Shown here piece by piece: positions 1 to 7,900 of a stretch of 64,000 nucleotides of DNA (position 1 is the first letter of the stretch; the number at the start of each line of letters is the position of its first letter). The translations under genes and the position numbers were made by a program. The DNA is from Bacteroidota bacterium (GTDB taxonomy: Bacteria > Bacteroidota > Bacteroidia > Chitinophagales > Saprospiraceae): assembly GCA_030147525.1 (NCBI GenBank), contig JASBVF010000026.1, positions 1 through 64,000 on the forward strand, given 5' to 3'. The notes under the pieces are model-generated. The model ran no database searches and had not been told where the DNA came from. It saw only the letters and a list, made by a program, of their open reading frames with translations.

Positions 1-458
1 CGACGCCCGGAGCGGCCGGGTTAACTACCGGGCGATGACTCAACGGAAACGCGGGTTATAAAACCCGGCCTCTCCGAAGTGTGAGCAATTTGAATAAGCC
101 CATTTTACCTGATAAGTATGGATGAGCCTTATTTCTGAATTCCCCCTCCTGACAACTCTGAAAAAATGGCTTCAGCCAGGCTGCCGGGAGGTAGTTTTTA
201 GTTTGAAAATTTTGTAAAGTGAATAGATTGAACCGCTAATCTTTTTTTGAAAAACTGCTGTTTGAGCCAAACTTAATTTTGATTTCGCTGCTGCTTTTCT
301 TGCCGCAAATGACGGAGGGAGGAATGAAAAATCGTAAAAAATGCACCTGACAAACACTTGTCATGACGAAAATCACCGAAGGGCAGGAATCGGTGAAAAC
401 CCGCATCAGGCTTGGGCTTTGGCCGATGGCCGGGATTTTTTTTCAAAAAAAATGCACT
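1..458. other. Intergenic stretch with two small hairpins
   Basis: I see no convincing gene here; the only open frame is a 61-codon minus-strand one with no family resemblance. Two GC-rich stems are visible near the left edge: CGCCCGG at 4-10 pairs with CCGGGCG at 28-34, and CGGGTT at 52-57 pairs with AACCCG at 62-67. They could belong to the 3' end of something outside the window. The remainder, up to the stop of the propeller regulator, shows nothing recognisable. Confidence 0.4.
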
Positions 459-3400
459 CTACAACTGCCAGATGTACTCGTTGAGGGAGGCGTCTTTGTC
501 CAAATCCATTTTCTTTTTTAAACGGTACTTGCTCTGCTCGACGCCGTTGACGGTGATGTTGAGGATGGAGGCGATTTCGGCATTTGAGAATCCCATGCGG
601 ATGAAACAACTCAGCCGGACGTCGTTGGTGGAGATGCCGGAGTGCCGCCGTTGAAGTTCGTGCACGAAGTCCTGGTGCATCTGGTTGAAGGTGAGTTGGA
701 ATTGTTCCCAGTAATCTTCCTGGTTGATTTCGCTGTCGATGGCCCGCATGACCCGGCGCAGTTCTCGCTGCGGTACTTCCTTGCCGGGCGATTCCAGTTT
801 CTGGATCTGGTCTTTCAGGTCGGCCAGGAACTTGTTTTTGTGGGCGCTCTGCAACACCGAGGCGCTGAGGCGGGCCTGTTTGGCTTCCACTTCTTTTTCG
901 AGGTTTTCGTTTTGCAGCCGCAGGATTTCCTGCTCGGCCTTGAAAGTTTTTTCCTGAAAAACTGCCTTCTGGTGCTCCAGAAAATACCGGAAAATCAGGT
1001 AAGTCACGCCCAAAACCGCCGCCACGCAAAGCAGGTAAAACCACCAGGTTTCCCAAAACGGCGGTGTCACCTCGATTCGCAGTGTGCTCGTTTCACCCCA
1101 AACATCGTCGCTGTTGGCGGTTTTCACTTTCAAAAAATAAGTGCCGCCTTTCAGGAAGGAATAAATGGCCCGGTGCTGGCCGGGGCCGGTGTAGTTCCAG
1201 TCTTCGTCGAAGCCTTCGAGCTGGTAGGCGAACTTGTTCCGGGCAGGTTTGGTGTAGTCGGTGCCGGTGAATTCGAAGACGATGCCCCGGTCGGCGTAGC
1301 TGAGCCGGACGACGGTGCCGGGTTCGTTCAGGTTGCCGTCGAGTACGGTGCGCCCGTTCCAGCGGCCGATGGGGACGGGCTGGCCGGAGAGCCGCAGGTC
1401 GGTGAAAATGGTCCTCGGAGCGTGCGGATTCTGGTGGATGCTGCCGGGATTGAGGATGGAAAACCCGTTCGTGCCGCCGAAAACCAGCCTGCCGTTTTTC
1501 AGACGCAGCGAGGCACGGGGGTTGTACTGGTTGTTTTTCAGGTTGTCGTCGGTGCCGATGTCGAGGAAGGTGCGGGTGGCGGGGTCGAAACGGACAATGC
1601 CCCGCTGCGTGCCTATCCAAAGGTAGCCCTGGTCGTCTTCGGCAATGCTGTTGACCATGTTGGAGGGCAGGCCGTGGCGGGTGTCGAAGTGCAGGATTTC
1701 ACCGGATTCCGGCTCGATACAGTCCAGCCCTTTGAACTCGGTGCCGATCCAGAGCCGGCCGGTTTTATCCTGAAAAAGGCACTGGAGGTTGTCGCCGCTC
1801 AGCCGCTCTTTCGGATTTGAGTTTGTGCTGCTGTACCGCCTGATTTCACCCGTGGGAATGTGCAGCCGGTTCAGCCCTTTGTCTTCGCTGGCCGCCCAGA
1901 CCCATTCGCCGTTTTTATCAAGTAAAATATCCACGATCTGTACGCTGGACAGGCTTCGGGTATTGCCAAATTCTGGCTGAAAGTTTTTGAAAACCTGCGA
2001 TCCCGGCGTCAGGTAGTCCAGACCACCGCCGAGGGTGCCGATCCACAGCCCGCCTTGCCGGTCGAGTTCAATGCTCCAGACGTTGTTGTGGGAAAGGGTT
2101 GCCGGGTTGCCGGGCTGGTGCCGGTAATTCCGGATAGCGCCGGTGCGGGTGTTGAAATAGCTCAGCCCATCGGCGTAAGTTCCCACCCACAGCCCACCAT
2201 TTTCAGCTGTTTCGAGGCAGGTGATCACGGGTTTTGGGAACCGGGTTCCTGCTGCGGTGGCGACTTGAAGTTCGATACTCCGGTCTTCCGACGATGTGTA
2301 AAACAGGCCGCCGCCGTCCGTTCCGATCCAGATTTTACCGCTATCGTCTTCCTGGAGGGAAAGCACGGATTTGAGGCCTTTCCGGCCGTAGTCGTTCTGG
2401 TTTTCGTGGATCAAAAACGGCGGGCTGAACGTCTTGTGGATGTTGACGCCGCCGTTGAAAGTGCCCACCCACAGGTTCCCGATGTTGTCGAACAGCAAGT
2501 GGTACAATGCATTGGTATTCAGCGACATCGGGTAGCCAGGCGAGGCGGTGATGTGTTGAAATTGCCTGCTGGCCGGGTCGAAAATGTTCAGCCCGCCGCC
2601 GTCGGTGGCAATCCAGAGGCGGTCGAGTGAATCGAGCGCCAGGTCCATGATGATGTTGTGGGAGAGGCCCGGACGGGGATTGTTTTGATCGAAAAAAAAA
2701 TGCTCGAATTGATGCCTGTTCAGGTCGTACCGGTACAGCCCGCTGCCCGCCGTACCGATCCAGAGGTTACCCTGGCGGTCGAGGCAGAGCGATTTTTCGT
2801 AGCTGTTTAAATCCAGCGCATCACCGCTGTGGATGAGGGAGTTGGTTTTCGTGGCAGGGTCGAAAACGCTGAGGCCCTGGCCGTCGGTGGCGATCCAGAC
2901 CCTGCCGAGGTGGTCTTCCTGGAAATCGAAGACGAAATCGTTGCCAAGCGCCAAGGTTTTGGTGGGGCAAACGAGGCAGAGGTGGGCGATTTTCCGGCGT
3001 TTTTCATCAAAAATAAAAGCCCCGCTACCCAGCGTGCCGACCCAAAGCCAGCCCCGGCTGTCTTCGTAAAGGCTGCGAACGGAGATTTTTTTCCAGTCAA
3101 TTTCGTCGTCCGGTTCCTTCGGGAAGCGTTCGAAGCGGCCCTTCGAGCTGTCCCAGACGCTGATGCCCGCCTCCCGGTGCCCGATCCAGATCTTGCCGGA
3201 TTTATCTTCCATCAGGGCGAGGACGGTTGGCCCGTTCAGCGAGGTGCTGTCGCCTTCGACGGGCAGGAAAACCTTGCACTCGTAGCCGTCGTAGCGGTTC
3301 AGGCCGTAGCGGGTGCCGACCCAGATGAGGCCATGGCGGTCCTGCAAAGTCGAGTAAACAGTGCTGTGGGAGAGGCCGTTTTCGGGGGTGAGGTGGTCGA

Positions 3401-3500
3401 ATGCTACCGGGATATGGAGGGGCTGCCCTTTCCCGGTAAACGGGAACAGCATTATCAGGGCGGGCAGAAAAAACAGATGGCGGATCGAACCGGGCAGCAT
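459..3500 (-). CDS. Two-component-propeller / Y_Y_Y membrane regulator with C-terminal HTH
   Basis: A 1,013-residue one-component sensor that probably binds an extracytoplasmic ligand and acts on transcription directly. A signal-anchor-like segment (1-25) is followed by about 14 beta-propeller blades, each ending in W(I/V)GT..G(L)..D motifs (about 55-700), consistent with two seven-bladed propellers. A Y_Y_Y-type Ig-like domain follows (about 730-800), then one transmembrane helix (about 815-840), a long coiled coil rich in K/E/Q, and a C-terminal helix-turn-helix (about 950-1013, around FSNAEIASILNITVNGVEQS) resembling LuxR-type HTHs. No histidine kinase or receiver domain is present, so this is the shorter class of the Bacteroidota hybrid-sensor architecture. 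The ligand cannot be told from sequence. It ends in a spacer with no obvious target operon; the divergent neighbour at 3621 is a candidate target. Confidence 0.85.
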   Translation of the reverse strand: MLPGSIRHLFFLPALIMLFPFTGKGQPLHIPVAFDHLTPENGLSHSTVYSTLQDRHGLIWVGTRYGLNRYDGYECKVFLPVEGDSTSLNGPTVLALMEDKSGKIWIGHREAGISVWDSSKGRFERFPKEPDDEIDWKKISVRSLYEDSRGWLWVGTLGSGAFIFDEKRRKIAHLCLVCPTKTLALGNDFVFDFQEDHLGRVWIATDGQGLSVFDPATKTNSLIHSGDALDLNSYEKSLCLDRQGNLWIGTAGSGLYRYDLNRHQFEHFFFDQNNPRPGLSHNIIMDLALDSLDRLWIATDGGGLNIFDPASRQFQHITASPGYPMSLNTNALYHLLFDNIGNLWVGTFNGGVNIHKTFSPPFLIHENQNDYGRKGLKSVLSLQEDDSGKIWIGTDGGGLFYTSSEDRSIELQVATAAGTRFPKPVITCLETAENGGLWVGTYADGLSYFNTRTGAIRNYRHQPGNPATLSHNNVWSIELDRQGGLWIGTLGGGLDYLTPGSQVFKNFQPEFGNTRSLSSVQIVDILLDKNGEWVWAASEDKGLNRLHIPTGEIRRYSSTNSNPKERLSGDNLQCLFQDKTGRLWIGTEFKGLDCIEPESGEILHFDTRHGLPSNMVNSIAEDDQGYLWIGTQRGIVRFDPATRTFLDIGTDDNLKNNQYNPRASLRLKNGRLVFGGTNGFSILNPGSIHQNPHAPRTIFTDLRLSGQPVPIGRWNGRTVLDGNLNEPGTVVRLSYADRGIVFEFTGTDYTKPARNKFAYQLEGFDEDWNYTGPGQHRAIYSFLKGGTYFLKVKTANSDDVWGETSTLRIEVTPPFWETWWFYLLCVAAVLGVTYLIFRYFLEHQKAVFQEKTFKAEQEILRLQNENLEKEVEAKQARLSASVLQSAHKNKFLADLKDQIQKLESPGKEVPQRELRRVMRAIDSEINQEDYWEQFQLTFNQMHQDFVHELQRRHSGISTNDVRLSCFIRMGFSNAEIASILNITVNGVEQSKYRLKKKMDLDKDASLNEYIWQL

Positions 3501-3584
3501 CGCAGGTTTTGCTTTTAGCGCAAATTAACGCAAGTTCCGGTTTTGCCGACGAAGAATAAATCGACCGAAGTGCCCCAAAAGCCA

Positions 3585-3592
3585 TAATTTTG
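3585..3592 (+). promoter_or_regulatory. Bacteroidota -7 promoter element (TAATTTTG)
   Basis: A perfect TAnnTTTG match lies 28 nt before the start codon of the charged secreted protein. A TTTG that could serve as a -33 box is further away (3542-3545) than usual, so only the -7 element is supported. Confidence 0.4.
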
Positions 3593-3620
3593 TGTGTTTT
3601 TTAACTTAAAACTGCATGCA

Positions 3621-4262
3621 ATGAAATTTAAAGCTTTAAAAACTATCACACTGTTGCTGTTGGGGATTGCATTGTTTTCACAAAATGCATTTGCGCAGCA
3701 GGAGAAAAAGTCAAAAAAGAAAATTGAAGTTGTCACCAAAACTGTCGATGAAAACGGCGAGGAAAAAGTGACCAGAATCATCCGGGAGGGAGAAGAGGTG
3801 AATGAGGAGGAAATAGATAAACTGATGAAGGAGCACCTTGGCGAATCAAAAACCATGGATGTTACGGTAGAGATGGACGAGGGTGGTAAAGAAAAAATTA
3901 TCATCAAGGAAACCGGAAAAGATGGCAAGGTCATCAAGCGCAAGATCGTCACCCAGGGTCAGGATGTGGAAGTTGAAGGTGATGGCAGCGATGAAATGAT
4001 TTTCATTACAGAAGATGGCGAAGTGACTGAACTTAAAGACAAAGAAGTGAAAATCATTCGTAAAAAGTCAGGCGAAAACATTCAAATTGAAGTCGAGGAT
4101 CTTGTCGAAGATAAAATGATCTGGACAGAAAAGGATGGCGCTGAAAAAGGCGATGTCATCATTATCGAAGAAGAAATCACCGAAGAGCTGGACAAGGACG
4201 GCAAAACCGTCAAAAAAACAGTCAAAAAAAGAAAAACGATCAAAAAAGGGGAGGGGCAATAA
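3621..4262 (+). CDS. Highly charged secreted protein, unknown function
   Basis: 213 residues. The ATG at 3621 is preferred to an upstream GTG at 3594 because it gives a clean signal peptide (MKFKALKTITLLLLGIALFS, cleavage after AFA). The mature chain is almost only K, E, D, V and I, with loosely repeated strands of the form K-V-x-x-x-V-D-E-N-G-E-E (for example around residues 30-45, 75-90 and 175-195), suggesting a repetitive beta-rich, strongly charged exported protein. A metal-binding or periplasmic chaperone role is possible but not shown. No family recognised. It is transcribed alone, with a hairpin overlapping its stop codon. Confidence 0.7.
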   Translation: MKFKALKTITLLLLGIALFSQNAFAQQEKKSKKKIEVVTKTVDENGEEKVTRIIREGEEVNEEEIDKLMKEHLGESKTMDVTVEMDEGGKEKIIIKETGKDGKVIKRKIVTQGQDVEVEGDGSDEMIFITEDGEVTELKDKEVKIIRKKSGENIQIEVEDLVEDKMIWTEKDGAEKGDVIIIEEEITEELDKDGKTVKKTVKKRKTIKKGEGQ

Positions 4263-4275
4263 GCCCCTTTTCTTT
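4253..4275 (+). terminator. Rho-independent terminator overlapping a stop codon
   Basis: GGGGC (4253-4257) and GCCCC (4263-4267) close on the loop AATAA, followed by TTTTCTTTT. The TAA stop of the charged protein lies in the loop region. Confidence 0.6.
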
Positions 4276-4296
4276 TGGGTGAAATGGCGTTTTGGC

Positions 4297-4860
4297 TCAG
4301 TTCAAATTCAATCCCAGGGTGAGCATGACGCCGGAAGTGGTCCATTCGTAAGTGCGTTCCCTGATCACAGAGCAAGCGCCAGTCGTGTCATCGATGAACC
4401 AGATTTCATGCTTCACCTCCGGTAAGCCCGAAGCACAAAGTCCCAGCGTGAAAAGACTACCCAGTTTCCATCCCACCTGTATTTTATAAAACGGATACCA
4501 ATCGGGAATGTAACGCATGTCGCAGTTGGAGTCGGTGCCCTGCCGATGCCTTAAAATATAGCCGAAATCGAAACTGCCAACGAACCGGGCGGTAGGACGA
4601 ATCCGGTATTGCAGCGAAAGGCCGGTGAAACTGGATGCAAAATAACCTGCCCCTAACTGTGAAGTCAGGCTGGCTCCGAGCCCCGCCCATTTATTTAGCT
4701 GATAGCCTCCACCTGACCAAACGCCTAACACCAAGCCCTCGTCATACGGGCCAATGCCTGCATGGCCGGAGAAATAACCGCCGGGTGTATTCAGATAAGA
4801 CTGGGCTTCAGTTTTGATGGAAATAGAAAGACAGAATAGGAATAAGATTATTGTTTTCAT
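4297..4860 (-). CDS. Small outer-membrane beta-barrel-like protein
   Basis: 187 residues with a signal peptide (cleavage near TEAQS, residue 19-20). Alternating hydrophobic/polar strands rich in G, Y, F and W (GVWSGGGYQLNKWAGLGASL, GLSLQYRIRPTARFVGSFDF) and a terminal strand ending TSGVMLTLGLNLN are typical of 8-stranded outer-membrane barrels in Bacteroidota. The function is unknown. It converges with the charged protein gene and is followed in the same direction as the A2M gene, but a terminator and about 115 bp lie upstream, so it is likely its own unit. Confidence 0.65.
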   Translation of the reverse strand: MKTIILFLFCLSISIKTEAQSYLNTPGGYFSGHAGIGPYDEGLVLGVWSGGGYQLNKWAGLGASLTSQLGAGYFASSFTGLSLQYRIRPTARFVGSFDFGYILRHRQGTDSNCDMRYIPDWYPFYKIQVGWKLGSLFTLGLCASGLPEVKHEIWFIDDTTGACSVIRERTYEWTTSGVMLTLGLNLN

Positions 4861-4917
4861 AATCGTGTTTTTTGTGAGGTCCGGCTAACATAAAAAAATT
4901 AGCACGGTGCACAAAAT

Positions 4918-4959
4918 AAAAACTGCCCTGAATGTTGGCTGCAATTCAGGGCAGTTTTT
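4918..4959 (-). terminator. Bidirectional terminator after the A2M gene
   Basis: CTGCCCTGAAT (4923-4933) pairs with ATTCAGGGCAG (4944-4954), with an A-run before and a T-run after, so it can end transcription in both directions. It sits 16 bp past the stop of the alpha-2-macroglobulin gene. Confidence 0.8.
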
Positions 4960-4974
4960 AAGGGCAGAAGTTCA

Positions 4975-7900
4975 TCAAAGGCTTCTTTCTCCACTCACCA
5001 CCTCCACCCACATCCCCGGCCTCCTGGCCGAGATCGTGTGGTCGTACATCGCTTCGCAACTCACCGTCGGCAGGTAGTAGCGGCCCTGGTAGGCGGCATT
5101 CAGGCGCACCCGGTACACCTGCCGCTGGCCCCGCCGGATGTCGAAGTAGGTCAGCACCCGGTCGTCACGGATGTCCTGGTATTCCGGTACGGTGGTGTTC
5201 GAAAACTCCTGCATGTTGTGCAAACGGGCGTTGATGATCTCCCAACCGGAAGGGAAAATTTGCGTCAGTGCCATTTCTTCGAAATTCATCGCACGGGTGC
5301 CGGGGTGCGTCACGATCACTTCGGCGATGAAATCCGTACCCTGCGGAATGGCGTTCGGGTTCACTTTTTCACCTGTCGGCAGCGAGTAGCTCACGTCTAT
5401 TTGCAGGTTGTTGGAGGCGGCGGTGGCGTCGCCGATGAGCGGTTTGCCGGTGCTGATGAGGCGGGCGAAGAGAACGCCGGAGCCGGTGTTTTTCACAGTA
5501 ACTGTCTTCCCGTTGCCGTTCACCGGCACGTCGATTTGCATCACGGGCGTATTGCTGCCTGCATTCACCACCTTGCCGTCGCCGAGGTCGAAGCTGAATT
5601 TGAATTCGTCGCTCACCTTCGATTTTCCGGCAAACTTGCCGATGGCGAGCAGTGAGTATGCTGTCGTTTGAGTCGAGTACCAACTTTCCGCACTGAGCTG
5701 TTCGGCCACATGGCGCAGGTTGGCGGCAGCGGCGGTCATGTCTTCGAGCAGCACCTGCGTTTCGAGGATCATGGCTTCGTCCCGGAGGCTGCTGCCGTAG
5801 GTATTGCCCCACCACTCGTAAGGTTTCACGTTGACGGGCAGGTTCTGGGCGAGTTGCTGGCCGATCTCTTTTTTACCGGCCAGGGCATACGCCGCAGCGA
5901 GCCGCCAGCGGGCTTCGGAAGAGAGGTTTTTCATTTCCCGCATGCGGTTCATGGCGCCCATTTCAGCCTTGCGGGCCAGGGCCAAAGTGTAAAGGCGGTA
6001 GGCCTGGTCGAGTTCGGTCTGGCTGTACCGGTCGCCACGGGTGTCCGGGTTCCAGCGCTTGGCGGTCGTTTGCTGGAATTTCACAAAACGGTCGATCATC
6101 GTCTCTGGCACGGCGTACCCGGCGGCTTTGGCTTCCAGCAGGAAGTGGCCGGCGTAGTTGGTACCCCAGCTGTCGTAGTCGTTGCCGGGCCAGTAGGTGA
6201 AACCACCGGCGGGCATCTGGAAATTTTTCAGCTTCGCAATGGCAGCCTCGACGTTGCCTTTCACCTCGGCTTTTTGTTTGTCGTTCAGTTTCATCAGCTT
6301 GTCCACGTAGAGTTGTGGGAAAGCCCCGGAAGTGATCTGTTCGATGCAGCCGTGCGGGTACTGGATGAGGTAGCGCAGCCGCTCACCGAGCTTCAGCGGA
6401 GGAATACTCGACACTTCGAGTACGGCCGTGTTCGTGCCGGGCGTACCAATGGGTTTTAAAACCTGCGACCAGCTTTCGCCGCCCTGCATCAGCCCGTCGT
6501 ACACGTTGGTGACGTAGGGATTGGGGTTGCGAACGTCGATCTCGATGTCCTGTTTGGCTTGCTCGCCTGCGCCGCTGGCAGTGATCTTGAACTTGGCGAT
6601 GCCCGTTTTTTCACCCACTTTTAAATCAAAATAAACCATGTCCTCGCCGGGCTGGGCGAAGCTGAGTTGCTTGGTTGCGCCGCCGCTGATGTTCACCAGG
6701 CCGGTGGTTTCGGCGATCTGCACGTCCACGTTCCGCACTTTTTTATCCATGGCAAAAATGCTGACGGGCAGTTTCAGCGATTCGCCGGGGCCAAGCACCC
6801 GTGGAAGGGTAGCCAGCGCCATCAGCGGTTTTTTCACCGGAACAATTTTCTCCGCATTGCCGTAGGCGCCGTCGGCATGGGCCGCCACGAGCATCACCCG
6901 GACGGAGCCGACGTAATTCGGCATTTTGAAAGTGTGTTTTTTCTTGCCGCCGCTCAGGTAAAACGGTCCGGCATGCAGCACGACCGGCTTGAAGCGGTTG
7001 GCGTTCTTGCGTTCGAGCGGGGCCGAGATTTCACCGTCCCCACCGATGCTGAGGATGCGCTCCAACTCGCCGCCGTAAGCGCCGAGCACGTAGTCGTAGA
7101 GGTCCCAGGTTTTTACCCCCAAAGCCTCTTTGGCGTAGAGTGCGCCGTGCGGGTCGGGTGTTTTAAAATTGGTCAAACCCAGCAAGCCTTCGTCTACCAC
7201 CGCCAGGGTGTAGGCCATGTCTTCGTTGTTTTCTTCGCTCACTTCCACGGTGAACTCCTGCTCCGGCTTGAGCTCGTCCGCCATTTTTATCAGAGGTTTC
7301 AGAATCGTTTTTGGATCTTCAACTGTGATCGGCATCACGCCATACATTCGAATGGGCAGGTCGTTTTGCGTCTGTCCGTGTGGCTGAATGAGGCTGACGT
7401 GAGCGTAAACCGTCGGCGACATTTCGTTGGTAGCTTCAAATTCGAACTTGTTCTCGCCTTTTTTAACCTCCTTCCAGAAAGACTGGATGACCTTCGTGCC
7501 GGTTTCCAGGGTGATGAGTACCCGGCCTTTGTCGCCTGCCGGCACAGTAATTTCCACGTCGTCGCCCACGTTGTATTTGTCTTTATCGGAGGTAAAAGTC
7601 ATCATCGCCGCTTCCTGGCGGGCTGCGATGCCCCCTTCGTCGCCATACCACGGGTACCCGGCATAGAAAAAGTCGCCGGAACAGTGGCCGGTCTCCGTAT
7701 CGCAGACCCGGACGAGGTAACGGCCCCAGTCGCTGACGTTGACATTCCAGGTAGCGATGCCGTCGTTGCCGGTCATCACCCCGTCGCTGCTGATGGCGTT
7801 GAAGTGGTTGCTGGAGTTGAATTGTGAAACGTAGTCGTCGTTGGAATCCCACCACCAGCGCCACTCGACCCGGTAGAGGCCGACGCTTAAGTTTTTGTTT

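Noticed and set aside
172-357. 61-codon minus-strand frame
   Set aside because: Short, low complexity (AARKAAAKSK), no promoter or relatives I recognise.
642-1820. 392-codon plus-strand frame opposite the propeller regulator
   Set aside because: Shadow of the minus-strand regulator, whose domain match is unambiguous.
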